Positions 6,639 to 15,170 are shown, numbered from the stretch's first letter. The stretch is DNA of 37,741 bases from Oscillospiraceae bacterium (GCA_017465745.1 JAFTVM010000039.1:1-37741), one strand, 5' to 3'. Notes: generated from the sequence alone by a model not told the origin. A program made the numbers and translations.

Positions 6639-7745
6639 TTAAGCGTTGGCCACGGTGACCTTGCCGGCGTTCTTATCCAGCATGTCCCACACGCCCAGCA
6701 TGTACATGATGCCCAGGGCGCGGTCGTACAGGCCGTAGCCGGGACGGACATTGCCGGGACCCTCATCCCACAGATGACGGCCGTGGTCGGGACGGATATA
6801 GCCTTCGTAGCCGCAGTCGTGGTAAGCCTTCAGGATCTCCAGGATACCGGTCTCACCGTCGCAGTCCCGGTGGGAAGCCTCGGAGAAGTCACCGTTATCG
6901 AAGTGCTTGACATTGCGGATGTGAGCGAATGCGATGCGGTCGCAGTGCTTGCGGACGATGGAAGCCACGTCGTTGTTGGGGTCGGCGTTCAGAGAGCCGG
7001 AGCACAGGGTCAGGCAGTTGCAGGGATGATCGACCATGCTCAGGAAGCGGTCAATGTTCTCGGCGTTGATCAGCAGGCGGGGCAGGCCAAAGATGTCCCA
7101 GGGGGGATCGTCCATGTGGATGGCCATCTTGATGCCGCACTCCTCGCAGGTGGGCATGATGGCTTCCAGGAAGTACTTCAGGTTGGCCCACAGGGTCTCG
7201 TGGTCAACGGGAGCGTAATCCTTGAACAGCTGGTCCAGCTTGGCCATACGCTCAGGCTCCCAGCCGGGGAAGGACATGTTGTACTTCTCGGTGAAGTCCA
7301 GGATGTACTTTGCCATGGCGTTGTAGTCGTCCTGGATCATGCCCTTTTCATAGAACAGGGCGGTGGAGCCGTCACCCACGGGGTGGAACAGGTCGGAGCG
7401 GGTCCAGTCGAAGATGGGCATGAAGTTGTAGCAGATGACCTTCACGCCGAACTTGCTGAGGTTGCGGATGCACTGCTTGTAGTTCTCGATCAGGCCGTCC
7501 CGGGTGGGCTTGCCGATCTTGATGTCGTCATGGACATTGACGGACTCAACGACGTCGCCGTTGAAGCCGTACTTGTGGAGCTGGTCCATCACTTCCGCGA
7601 TCTCGGATTCCTCCCAGATCTCGCCGGGCATCTTGTGATGCAGGGCCCAGACGATGCTGGTGACGCCGGGGATCTGCTTGATATCGGAAAGCTTGATCTT
7701 GTCATTGCCTTCGCCGTACCAACGGAAACCCATGTGCATAGGCAT
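6639..7745 (-). CDS. uxuA: mannonate dehydratase
   Basis: A 368-residue UxuA-family TIM-barrel enzyme. It starts MPMHMGFRWYGEGNDKIKL and contains IPGVTSIVWALHHKMPGEIW, CYNFMPIFDWTRSDL, KMAIHMDDPPW, LCSGSL and FAHIRNVKHFDNGDFSEASH, which are hallmark metal- and substrate-binding segments. It dehydrates D-mannonate to 2-keto-3-deoxygluconate. The ATG at 7745 follows CTGGAGG. It is the first gene of the uxuA-uxuB-eda-kdgK unit, behind its own promoter (TGGTATAAT) and a leader hairpin. Confidence 0.95.
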   Translation of the reverse strand: MPMHMGFRWYGEGNDKIKLSDIKQIPGVTSIVWALHHKMPGEIWEESEIAEVMDQLHKYGFNGDVVESVNVHDDIKIGKPTRDGLIENYKQCIRNLSKFGVKVICYNFMPIFDWTRSDLFHPVGDGSTALFYEKGMIQDDYNAMAKYILDFTEKYNMSFPGWEPERMAKLDQLFKDYAPVDHETLWANLKYFLEAIMPTCEECGIKMAIHMDDPPWDIFGLPRLLINAENIDRFLSMVDHPCNCLTLCSGSLNADPNNDVASIVRKHCDRIAFAHIRNVKHFDNGDFSEASHRDCDGETGILEILKAYHDCGYEGYIRPDHGRHLWDEGPGNVRPGYGLYDRALGIMYMLGVWDMLDKNAGKVTVANA

Positions 7746-7779
7746 AGTTAATTCCTCCAGTTTATTAAAATTTCGCTGT

Positions 7780-7822
7780 CCCCCGGCTTCAGTCCGGGGG
7801 AATATTTAACATATCAATTATA
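7780..7822 (-). promoter_or_regulatory. uxuA promoter (-10) and 5' leader hairpin
   Basis: On the minus strand an extended -10, TGGTATAAT, has its hexamer at 7822-7817. No good -35 is seen 17 bases upstream, as expected for an extended -10 or an activated promoter. The leader then forms a 7-bp GC hairpin (CCCCCGG at 7780-7786 with CCGGGGG at 7794-7800) before the GGAGG. The rest of the 7746-7958 gap is AT-rich and holds no gene. Confidence 0.6.
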
Positions 7823-7958
7823 CCACAATCGAACAACGTCCGACAGTGCGGTTTTTTCGAAATAATTCACAAAAAATAAATAATTATTTTATGAAACTTC
7901 CCGAATCCGCCGTCAAAAAGCGAACTTTTCAAACATTTTTGTATGAAATTTGACGATA

Positions 7959-9356
7959 TTACAGACCGAAGTATCTCTTGGCGTTATTGGCACAGATGTC
8001 CTCGATCAGACCGCCCAGAACGTCCATATCAGCGGGATACTCGCCGTTTTCCACCCAGGTGCCCACCAGGTTGCACAGGATGCGGCGGAAATACTCGTGA
8101 CGGGCGTAGCTCAGGAAGGAGCGGGAGTCGGTGAGCATGCCGATGAAGTTGCCCAGGATACCCAGCTGGCCCAGGGAGATCATCTGGTTGATCATGCCGA
8201 CCTTGTTGTCATTGAACCACCAGGCGGAGCCGTGCTGGATCTTGCCGGGGACCTCGGTGCCCTGGTAGGCGCCCAGCAGGGTGTCCAGCCACTGGTCGTC
8301 GGCGGGGTTCAGGGAGTAGACGATGGTCTTGGGCAGCTGGTCATCCTTGCACCAGGCGTCCATCAGGCCGTGCAGGGCGGCGGAGGAGTCGGTGACGGCG
8401 ATGCAGTCGAAGCCGTGGTCAGCACCCAGGGCAGCAAACATCTTGGAGTTGGGGTTGCGGAAGCAGGAGAAGTGCAGCTGCATGGCCCAGCCCACACGGG
8501 CATATTCACGGCCGCAGTGCAGCAGCAGGTAGGTCTGGTAGCGCTCGGTCTCTTCCACGGTGACGGCCTGGCCGGCCATGGCCTTCTGGAAGACTTCCTC
8601 GATCTGCTGGGCGGTGGCAGGACGGTACATGACATAGTCCAGGCCGTGGTCGGAAGCGCGGCAGCCGCAGGAATCGAAGTAGTCGATGCGCTGGGTCAGT
8701 GCCTTGGCCACATCGGCGGCGTGCTCGATCTTCACGCCGGAGACCGCAGCCAGCTTGCCGATGTATTCAGCGAAGCCTGCCTTGTGGCAGTTCAGAGCGG
8801 GGTCGGGACGGAAGGAGGGGCAGACCTTGGTGGGGAAATCGGACTCAGCCAGGAGCTTGTGCCACTTCAGGTCGCTCAGGGGATCATCGGTGGTGCCCAC
8901 CATGGCCACGTTGCTTCTGGTGATCAGGCCCCGGGCGGAAAAAGCAGGGTCAGCCAGCTTCTGGTTGGCCAGATCCCAGACCTCCTGGGCTGTCTTGGGG
9001 CTCAGGGTGCCCTCGTAGCCGAAGTAGTTCTTCAGCTCCAGGTGGCACCAGTGGTACATGGGGTTGCCGATGCAGCGGGGCAGGGCTTCAGCGAACTTCT
9101 GGAACTTCTCCCGGTCAGGAGCGGAGCCGGTGATATACTCTTCAGGAACGCCATTGGAGCGCATGATGCGCCACTTGTAGTGGTCGCCGCCCAGCCACAG
9201 CTTGGTGATGTTCTCGAAGCGGACATCCTCGTAGATCTCCCTGGGATCCAGATGGCAGTGGTAGTCATAAATGGGCATCTTTGCCGCATGATCGTGATAA
9301 AGGGTCTTCGCGGTATCATTGGACAGTAAGAAGTCCTTGCTCAGGAAAGAAATCAT
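7959..9356 (-). CDS. uxaC: glucuronate isomerase
   Basis: A 465-residue UxaC-family isomerase of the amidohydrolase fold. It starts MISFLSKDFLLSNDTAKTLY, and IYDYHCHLDPREI holds the metal-binding HxH. Further signatures are YHWCHLELKNYFGY, GTTDDP, and near the C-terminus GMLTDSRSFLSYARHEYFRR. It interconverts D-glucuronate and D-fructuronate (also galacturonate/tagaturonate). I start it at 9356, not at the ATG at 9377, because the ribosome binding site AAAAAGGAG lies between them. It has its own promoter and is divergent from the AraC-type regulator. Confidence 0.95.
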   Translation of the reverse strand: MISFLSKDFLLSNDTAKTLYHDHAAKMPIYDYHCHLDPREIYEDVRFENITKLWLGGDHYKWRIMRSNGVPEEYITGSAPDREKFQKFAEALPRCIGNPMYHWCHLELKNYFGYEGTLSPKTAQEVWDLANQKLADPAFSARGLITRSNVAMVGTTDDPLSDLKWHKLLAESDFPTKVCPSFRPDPALNCHKAGFAEYIGKLAAVSGVKIEHAADVAKALTQRIDYFDSCGCRASDHGLDYVMYRPATAQQIEEVFQKAMAGQAVTVEETERYQTYLLLHCGREYARVGWAMQLHFSCFRNPNSKMFAALGADHGFDCIAVTDSSAALHGLMDAWCKDDQLPKTIVYSLNPADDQWLDTLLGAYQGTEVPGKIQHGSAWWFNDNKVGMINQMISLGQLGILGNFIGMLTDSRSFLSYARHEYFRRILCNLVGTWVENGEYPADMDVLGGLIEDICANNAKRYFGL

Positions 9357-9392
9357 AAAAACGCGCTCCTTTTTCATTATATGGATATTGCC

Positions 9393-9421
9393 AGTATATC
9401 ACAAAAAATTCGCAATGGTAA
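9393..9421 (-). promoter_or_regulatory. uxaC promoter
   Basis: On the minus strand, TTACCA (9421-9416), a 17-base spacer and TATACT (9398-9393) lie about 40 bases upstream of the uxaC start. The -35 touches the ATTGC-rich operator region, as expected if the AraC-type protein acts here. Confidence 0.6.
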
Positions 9422-9463
9422 TTGCAAATATTGTTTGACATATTGCGAATATTGCTGTAATCT
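9421..9463 (+). promoter_or_regulatory. araC-type gene promoter with 21-bp-spaced direct repeats
   Basis: TTGACA (9435-9440), a 17-base spacer and TAATCT (9458-9463) form the plus-strand promoter. Two direct repeats, ATTGCAAATATTG (9421-9433) and ATTGCGAATATTG (9442-9454), are 21 bp apart, which is two helical turns and typical of AraC-family half sites. An inverted partial copy (TTCGCAAT, 9409-9416) lies upstream. This is the likely operator controlling both directions. Confidence 0.7.
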
Positions 9464-9529
9464 GAAATTAAGTAAACAGATAGGAAATGTTTGTATTTTG
9501 TAAACGTTTCACTTTTTCGGAGGTGCATC

Positions 9530-10396
9530 ATGGCACAGACCACCCAGCGCTTTGACAGCCGCCAGACCATGCGCAGCAAGACCTTTGAGTCTTTTCATTA
9601 CCTGGATACCAATCCCGAATCCGTCAGTCTGCACTATCACGATTTTTATGAGATCCTGTTTTTCCTGAGCGGCAGCGTCAACTACCGGGTGGAGGGCCAC
9701 ACCTACCGGCTGGAATCCGGCGACCTGCTGCTGATCAAGCCCCAGGCGCTGCACCAGCCCTCCATCACCCCCGACGCCCCCTACGAGCGGTTCGTGCTCT
9801 GGATCGACCGGAATTTCCTGCAGAGTCTCAGTGCCCCCTCCATGGATCTGTCCGCCTGCTTCGGTGACGACATCACCGGCCCCATCAATCTGCTGCGGCC
9901 GCCGAAGGTACAGCAGGTGTCCCTGGGGCAGATGGTATCCCGGCTGAACCGGGAATACCAGGGCGGCCTCCCCGGCGGCGAGATCTACGCCCAGGGTCTG
10001 CTGCGGCAGTTTCTGGTGGAGATCAACCGGCTGGCTCTGCAGACCACCTCCCGGATCCGCCGGATGGATGACCCCGACCTGGTGGATCAGGTATTGGCCT
10101 ACATCGGTATCCACTACCGGGAAAACATCACCCTGGAGACTCTGGCCAATGCATTCTACGTCAGCAAGTACCACCTCTCCCACGAGTTCAGTCACCGGGT
10201 GGGCACCAGCATCTACCGCTATGTGATCTTCCGCCGGCTGATGCTGGCCAGGGAACTGATCGCCTCCGGCAGCGCCCCGGGTGATATCTACCAGCTCTGC
10301 GGCTTCGGCGACTACGCCAATTTCTACCGTGCCTTCAAGAGTGAATACGGCATCTCTCCCCGCCAGTTTGCCAGCGAGACCCGGGATGGAAGCTGA
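9530..10396 (+). CDS. AraC-family regulator of hexuronate genes
   Basis: A 288-residue protein. The N-terminal cupin sensor has SLHYHDFYEILFFLSGSVNY and YRLESGDLLLIKPQALHQPS. The C-terminal AraC double HTH (about 190-285) includes ENITLETLANAFYVSKYHLS and IYQLCGFGDYANFYRAFKSE. I start at 9530 behind TTTTTCGGAGGT. It is divergent from uxaC and close to uxuA-kdgK, so it most likely senses a hexuronate or pathway intermediate and controls these operons. The effector is not known from the sequence. Confidence 0.88.
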   Translation: MAQTTQRFDSRQTMRSKTFESFHYLDTNPESVSLHYHDFYEILFFLSGSVNYRVEGHTYRLESGDLLLIKPQALHQPSITPDAPYERFVLWIDRNFLQSLSAPSMDLSACFGDDITGPINLLRPPKVQQVSLGQMVSRLNREYQGGLPGGEIYAQGLLRQFLVEINRLALQTTSRIRRMDDPDLVDQVLAYIGIHYRENITLETLANAFYVSKYHLSHEFSHRVGTSIYRYVIFRRLMLARELIASGSAPGDIYQLCGFGDYANFYRAFKSEYGISPRQFASETRDGS

Positions 10397-10402
10397 CCAA
10401 AT

Positions 10403-10439
10403 AAAAAGGCTGCTGTACGGTGTGTACAGCAGCCTTTTT
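10403..10439. terminator. bidirectional terminator
   Basis: A perfect 16-bp stem (10403-10418 with 10424-10439) has AAAAA and TTTTT at its ends. It serves both the araC-type gene and the convergent C39-like gene. Confidence 0.92.
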
Positions 10440-10456
10440 CTGCATAATTACGGATT

Positions 10457-11515
10457 TTATCCCACGCTGATGGCCCAGAGGTTGCGGATCTGGGGCTCCA
10501 GGGTCTCATAGCTCCACAGCTTCTCGGAATTGGCGCGGCGGTTGGGATCGTTGACCCGGAACATGCCGTTCTCGTAGCCCACCAGCACTATGTAATGGCC
10601 TTCGGTGGTGAAGTCGCCGGGACCAACCACCACGATCACAGGATTGCCCTCACGCAGATTCTGGATGATCACGCCCTCGGCCAGGGGCAGCTCCGTGGAG
10701 GACAGCCCCAGCTGCTCGGCGCCCTCGCCGATAAAGGTCCATTTGGTGCCCATGCCCTGGGCATAGTAGCCTTCCTGCTCGGCATATTCTGCCATCTGAT
10801 CCGGCGTGTATTTTTCGTCTCCGGTCAGGTAATAGCCCACCATCGCGAGACAGGTGGGCGCGCAGCCGGTGATGGCAATCACATCACTGCCGTAGACCTC
10901 ATAGCCCCACCGGGGATCCCACTGCATGAACAGCGGCACACCCGCGCTGCGGTCGATGCTGCTCAGGTCGATCTCCATGGGCTGCCGGTTGTAATAGTTC
11001 AGCACAAAATCCGTGGTCTCGGGGTTCTTCTCCATCAGCTCCAGGAGACTGGGGGGAATACCGATCAGATCGGGACTGGTCTCTTCCGCAGGATCGGTCA
11101 CATCCGCCACCGTAGGCGGCTGGGTTTCGGGCTGCGTATCGGGCTGGGTGTCCGGCTGCGTGTCTGTCTCAATGATGGACTGGGCAGGCGGTTTCGTGGC
11201 AACGAGCTTCTCTTCTTCCCCTCCGGTGAAGCAGCTGACCAGGCCCACGATGCTGCCCACCAGCAGCAGTACCGCGGCGATCATATAGATGGCATTGGTC
11301 ACGGCCATCTGAGTGCGCAGCCATGCCCGCTTCTTTTTATTCATCCTGCTCCGGCGGCGCATCTGAGCCAGGCTTTGTCCGCGCAGTACCGCCAGGACAG
11401 CCAGCGCTGCGCCCAGCGCCACCAGCACGCCGCTGGCGATCCCGCCGGCAACACTGCAGCCCGACAGACCCAGGCACAGCACCGTCACCGCCAGCATAAT
11501 GACGATTCTTCTCAT
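10457..11515 (-). CDS. membrane-anchored C39-like peptidase domain protein (paralog 1)
   Basis: A 352-residue protein. The N-terminus has a hydrophobic segment with a lipobox-like LGLSGC (Cys20) and a second hydrophobic stretch. A basic segment (MRRRSRMNKKKR) and a further membrane helix (IYMIAAVLLLVGSIVGLVSC) follow, then a Thr/Pro/Asp/Gln linker with TQPD repeats. The C-terminal domain is Peptidase_C39-like, with GCAPTCLAMVGYYLTGD (Cys), GHYIVLVGY (His) and RVNDPN (Asp/Asn). The ATG at 11515 has GGGAGGT. An internal ATG at 11342 behind GGAG is a possible second start without the lipobox. It closely resembles the 32315-33097 protein. The substrate is unknown; an extracellular cysteine peptidase or amidase is likely. 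Confidence 0.75.
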   Translation of the reverse strand: MRRIVIMLAVTVLCLGLSGCSVAGGIASGVLVALGAALAVLAVLRGQSLAQMRRRSRMNKKKRAWLRTQMAVTNAIYMIAAVLLLVGSIVGLVSCFTGGEEEKLVATKPPAQSIIETDTQPDTQPDTQPETQPPTVADVTDPAEETSPDLIGIPPSLLELMEKNPETTDFVLNYYNRQPMEIDLSSIDRSAGVPLFMQWDPRWGYEVYGSDVIAITGCAPTCLAMVGYYLTGDEKYTPDQMAEYAEQEGYYAQGMGTKWTFIGEGAEQLGLSSTELPLAEGVIIQNLREGNPVIVVVGPGDFTTEGHYIVLVGYENGMFRVNDPNRRANSEKLWSYETLEPQIRNLWAISVG

Positions 11516-11520
11516 ACTTT

Positions 11521-11573
11521 AACCTCCCCTCGAGGTTTTTTCTCAGTATAGCACCATTTGGGACGGTTCGCAA
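11521..11573 (-). promoter_or_regulatory. promoter of C39-like gene 1 with hairpin over its ribosome binding site
   Basis: On the minus strand, TTGCGA (11573-11568), a 17-base spacer and TATACT (11550-11545) form the promoter. The leader contains AACCTC...GAGGTT (11537-11521), whose 3' arm includes the GGAGG, so the ribosome binding site can be paired in a 6-bp hairpin. Confidence 0.6.
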
Positions 11574-11623
11574 GTGGAAGCCCGCAAAACCGCCCCGAAA
11601 ACAGGCGGACCCTGTCAAAAAGA

Positions 11624-11652
11624 TTGCCTTTTGCCGGGAACCGGGATATAAT
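11624..11652 (+). promoter_or_regulatory. promoter of HD-domain gene
   Basis: TTGCCT (11624-11629), a 17-base spacer and TATAAT (11647-11652), about 30 bases before the start codon. Confidence 0.75.
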
Positions 11653-11681
11653 GTCAGAAAATACAAAAAGGAGGCATCCCC

Positions 11682-13376
11682 ATGGCTGACAGTCATTCCC
11701 GCATGATCCGGGTCCCCGATCCCGTCCACGGCTATATTCCCGTGGAGGCACGGTTCATGGACATTGTTGACACACCCGAATTCCAGCGCCTGCGCTCCAT
11801 CGAGCAGGGTTCCTTCCGCCCTGTCTTTCCCGGCGCCCGGCATGACCGCTTCCTCCACTCCCTGGGCACCTATCACCTGGCCACCATCTTTGCGGAGCAC
11901 TTCTTCCGGAATCTGAAGGAGGATACCGGCATCCGGGTGGATCCCGCCGAGGAGAAGATGCTGCGCCTGACCTTCCGCTACGCCGCGCTGCTGCACGATG
12001 TGGGGCATGCGCCTTTCTCCCACACCACCGAGGACCTGTTCATGGACGAAAAGGACGCCCGTGATATCCCCGTGATCTGGAATGCCCTGTGCAGGGAACT
12101 GGAGCAGGTGGCCCCCGACAGCGCCCCCCGCTTCGAAAAATCCACCGCAGAAAAGCAGGGCGCCGCCCATGAGATCATGAGCGCCCGGATCCTGCTGCAG
12201 CATCACAGCAGATTTACCGGCGGAGCCAGATGGAAGGCTCCCCTGCCGGATCCGGAACTGGCAGTGCGCATGATCATCGGCTACACCTACTCCGACGCGG
12301 ACACCGACCATGCCGCCCGCGACCCGGACACCATCCGGAAGCTGGGTATCCGCAACTGCCTGATTCAGCTGCTCAACTGCTCTGTTCTGGATGTGGACCG
12401 GCTGGATTACCTGGTACGCGACACCCGGATGTCCGGTTTCGTCAACGCGCCCCTGGATCTGGATACCCTGGCCCGTTCCGTCACCGCCGTGGAGGAGAAC
12501 GGCTGGCTGCGGCCGGCGTTCCGCAGCATCGCCATCAGCGCCTTTGAGACCATGTACCACGCCAAGCTGTCCCACGACGCCTGGGTCCTGGCACACCCCG
12601 CCGGCGCCTATGACGCCGCCCTGCGGCAGCACTGCATCCGCAGTCTGGATCCCTCCGGCTGCAAACCTGAGGATTCCTATATCCGCAACGTGTTCTGTGC
12701 CGATGCCCTCGGCGCCCAGGGCGTAACCTTCCGGGGCAAGACCTACCGCCTGCTCAGTGACACCGATGTGGCCGCCGATCTGAAAGCCATGAGCGGCGCG
12801 CCCTTTGACGAGCTGCTGACCCGGGCGCCGGGACAGCGCCGTACGGCTGTCTGGAATTCCTACTACGAGTTCCGTTATCTGTTCACGCGCCCCGCGTCCG
12901 GCCTCACCCACACGAAAGTATACGATTTCTTCCTCCCCCTCATCGGGTATCTGGAGCGCAAGCACCTGTTTGAATTCAATCCGGCCGTTTTCCAGACCAT
13001 GATCGATACCCCTGCCGGGGAGATCGACGAAAACGCCCGGAAAGCCGCCGTTTTCCTGGATACCTATTTGCGCAAGATCCGGAAAAACGAGGACAGCGAA
13101 TACAGCGTCGTCCTCATGTCCCGGGATCTGAGCTTCTCCGTGAAACTGAATCTGGACGAGCTGCGCATCGTCTTCACCAAAAAGAGCTTCCCCCACCGGG
13201 AGAATGTCCCCAACTGGACCACCTTCTGGCAGCTACGCAATTTGGGTGGCCAGCCCTGGGAAAGGAAGAAGGACCACCACCACGACGGCTATTTCTATCT
13301 GTTCCGCCGGGGCGGTCTGGGCAGCAAGCAGCTGCAGATCCTGTGCGACGATCTGGCAGCGGCTCTGAAAAACTGA
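11682..13376 (+). CDS. HD-domain phosphohydrolase (dGTPase/SAMHD1-like)
   Basis: A 564-residue protein. It starts in family style (IRVPDPVHGYIPVEARFMDI; TPEFQRLRSIEQ). The metal-binding HD residues are H59 in FLHSLGTYHLA, H105-D106 in ALLHDVGHAPFSH, and a distal Asp in LDVDRLDYLVRD near 240. Such proteins hydrolyse dNTPs or other phosphoesters. The C-terminal ~200 residues are not assignable. The start has AAAAAGGAGG. Long open frames on the opposite strand are GC-driven shadows. The precise substrate is not inferable; dNTPase activity is the family-based guess. Confidence 0.85.
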   Translation: MADSHSRMIRVPDPVHGYIPVEARFMDIVDTPEFQRLRSIEQGSFRPVFPGARHDRFLHSLGTYHLATIFAEHFFRNLKEDTGIRVDPAEEKMLRLTFRYAALLHDVGHAPFSHTTEDLFMDEKDARDIPVIWNALCRELEQVAPDSAPRFEKSTAEKQGAAHEIMSARILLQHHSRFTGGARWKAPLPDPELAVRMIIGYTYSDADTDHAARDPDTIRKLGIRNCLIQLLNCSVLDVDRLDYLVRDTRMSGFVNAPLDLDTLARSVTAVEENGWLRPAFRSIAISAFETMYHAKLSHDAWVLAHPAGAYDAALRQHCIRSLDPSGCKPEDSYIRNVFCADALGAQGVTFRGKTYRLLSDTDVAADLKAMSGAPFDELLTRAPGQRRTAVWNSYYEFRYLFTRPASGLTHTKVYDFFLPLIGYLERKHLFEFNPAVFQTMIDTPAGEIDENARKAAVFLDTYLRKIRKNEDSEYSVVLMSRDLSFSVKLNLDELRIVFTKKSFPHRENVPNWTTFWQLRNLGGQPWERKKDHHHDGYFYLFRRGGLGSKQLQILCDDLAAALKN

Positions 13377-13413
13377 TTTTCCCCAGCCATATTCCATTTT
13401 CAGGAGAATATCC

Positions 13414-14520
13414 ATGCTCAATAAACTAAAATCCTTTTTTGGTGCCGAGGCGGTGCTGTGCATCAGCGCCCTTTGCGCCGTTTTCACCATGTTCTTCGTC
13501 CCCCCGGACGCCCAATATCCCGGTTACATCGACTGGAAGGTGCTGTGCCTGCTGCTGTGTCTGATGGCGGTGGTGGCAGGCTTCCAGGAGAGCGGCGCCT
13601 TCCGCTGGCTGACGGCGCAGATGCTCCGCATCAGCGGCAGCGGCAGGACCCTGGGCGTGCTGCTGGTATGGCTGCCCTTCTTCTGCGCCATGGTGGTCAC
13701 CAATGACGTGGCGCTGCTGGTGTTCGTGCCCTTCACCCTGGGGCTGCTGGCCCAGGCCGGGTGCAGCCGCCACGCCGTGCCCATCCTGGTGCTGCAGACC
13801 GTGGCCGCCAACCTGGGTTCCATGGCCACCCCCGTGGGCAATCCCCAGAACCTGTACCTCTACGCAGCCTACAATCTGCAGGCCGGCGAATTATTCGCCG
13901 TCATGCTGCCACTGACGGCGGTGAGCCTCATCGCCCTGACTCTGGCCGCCCTGCCTGTACTGCCCCGGACTGTTCAGACGCCCCCGGCAGCGGCTGAAAC
14001 GCTTTCCGCAGGAAAACTGGCAGCCTACAGCGCCCTCTTCGTCATTTGCCTGCTGACGGTGTTCCGGGTGCTCCATTTCGGCATCATGACCGCCATTGTC
14101 CTCATCGGCATCGCCATTCTCGACCGGCATCTGCTGAAAAAGCTGGACATCGCGCTGCTGGCTACCTTTGTGTGCTTCTTCATCGTCTCCGGTAATCTGG
14201 GCCGGATGGAAGCGGTGCGGAATTTCCTCCAGGGACTGCTGGCGGACAACACCCTGCTGACCGCCGTGGGCACCAGCCAGATCATCAGCAATGTTCCCGC
14301 CGCGGTGCTGCTGTCGGGCTTCACCCACCGGTGGCAGGAGCTGCTTGCAGGCGTCAACATCGGCGGCCTGGGCACCCCCATCGCCTCCCTGGCAAGCCTC
14401 ATCACCCTGAAGCTCTACCTGCGCCACCCCGGCGCCCAGGCGGGCGCTTTCCTGACGGTCTTCACCGCCGCTAATGTGCTGGGACTGGCACTGCTGCTGG
14501 CGGCAGCTGTGATCTTCTAA
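13414..14520 (+). CDS. SLC13/ArsB-NhaD-type permease
   Basis: A 368-residue polytopic membrane protein with about ten hydrophobic segments. Ion-transporter superfamily signatures are VTNDVALLVFVPF, NLGSMATPVGNPQNLYLY near residue 130, and in the second half SQIISNVPAAVLLSGF and GVNIGGLGTPIASLASLI. These paired re-entrant-loop motifs mark anion/sodium symporters of the SLC13/ArsB/NhaD type. The start has CAGGAGA. It begins 37 bases after the HD gene and is probably co-transcribed. The substrate (dicarboxylate, inorganic anion or Na+) cannot be told. Confidence 0.82.
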   Translation: MLNKLKSFFGAEAVLCISALCAVFTMFFVPPDAQYPGYIDWKVLCLLLCLMAVVAGFQESGAFRWLTAQMLRISGSGRTLGVLLVWLPFFCAMVVTNDVALLVFVPFTLGLLAQAGCSRHAVPILVLQTVAANLGSMATPVGNPQNLYLYAAYNLQAGELFAVMLPLTAVSLIALTLAALPVLPRTVQTPPAAAETLSAGKLAAYSALFVICLLTVFRVLHFGIMTAIVLIGIAILDRHLLKKLDIALLATFVCFFIVSGNLGRMEAVRNFLQGLLADNTLLTAVGTSQIISNVPAAVLLSGFTHRWQELLAGVNIGGLGTPIASLASLITLKLYLRHPGAQAGAFLTVFTAANVLGLALLLAAAVIF

Positions 14521-14594
14521 CCGGCCCCCGCAGCTGATCCATTCCGCAGCCATATATCGACGACATCACAACTTAACCACCCAGGAGGAACATT

Positions 14595-15170
14595 ATGAAA
14601 TATATCCAGGTCAATGGTTCAGAATCCGACGTCAAAGCCGCCTTTTCCCAGCTGGGATTCACCCCTTCCGATACCGATCTTATTCTGGATTATCTGTTCA
14701 GGAACAAACAGTTCCTCTGCGAAACAGAATCCGCTGAAATCAGGAGAGAATACATAGGAGGTCCCCCCGGTACGATGGGATTGATGATCTCGGAAAACCG
14801 TTACTATTTCAATGTAAAGATCACCACAATTACAGCTCTGGCATGGCTGCTGGACATCGTGCTTCCGGTTGGCTTTTTTTCAAACTTTCTCAGCTGGAGC
14901 GGTTTTCCCTCCACCGGCTATACCAAACTCACCGATGAAGACGGCGTCAGATGCATTGTCAGTGAGACCCTTCGGCGAAATCCCAAAGTGGGTTCCGTAT
15001 CCATTCTGGAGCCGTTTAAGGGTATGTGCTGCAACAATCATATGAACTGCGGCTTCCGGGACGGCGACCGGTGCACCTGTACAGCGGATAACATCCTCAG
15101 CATTTACGAAAGAATGTCTGAGCGAAATATGTTCAAGCGCTACGGCGATGTTTTTGAATACCAGTGGTAA
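14595..15170 (+). CDS. hypothetical protein with C-terminal Cys cluster
   Basis: A 191-residue protein with CAGGAGG directly upstream. The N-terminal ~75 residues are charged and globular (GSESDVKAAFSQLGFTPSDT). A hydrophobic region (TTITALAWLLDIVLPVGFFS) could be a membrane segment or a buried core. The C-terminus has a cysteine/histidine group, MCCNNHMNC...GDRCTC (about residues 149-169), that could bind metal. I recognise no family. It follows the permease by 74 bases and ends at a strong terminator. More AT-rich codon use than its neighbours hints at separate acquisition, but weakly. Confidence 0.7.
   Translation: MKYIQVNGSESDVKAAFSQLGFTPSDTDLILDYLFRNKQFLCETESAEIRREYIGGPPGTMGLMISENRYYFNVKITTITALAWLLDIVLPVGFFSNFLSWSGFPSTGYTKLTDEDGVRCIVSETLRRNPKVGSVSILEPFKGMCCNNHMNCGFRDGDRCTCTADNILSIYERMSERNMFKRYGDVFEYQW

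Noticed and set aside
9366-9389. TATAAT just upstream of uxaC as its -10
   Set aside because: It would put the transcript start inside the ribosome binding site; the TATACT promoter at 9393-9421 is better placed.
11110-11170. Short tandem repeat (TQPD coding) as a possible phase-variable tract
   Set aside because: The units are multiples of three and copies are few, so changes would only alter linker length.
11337-13196. A 619-codon minus-strand ORF
   Set aside because: It lies opposite the HD-domain gene, has Gly/Gln/His-rich low-information sequence, no ribosome binding site and no recognisable domain. It is a GC-driven shadow.
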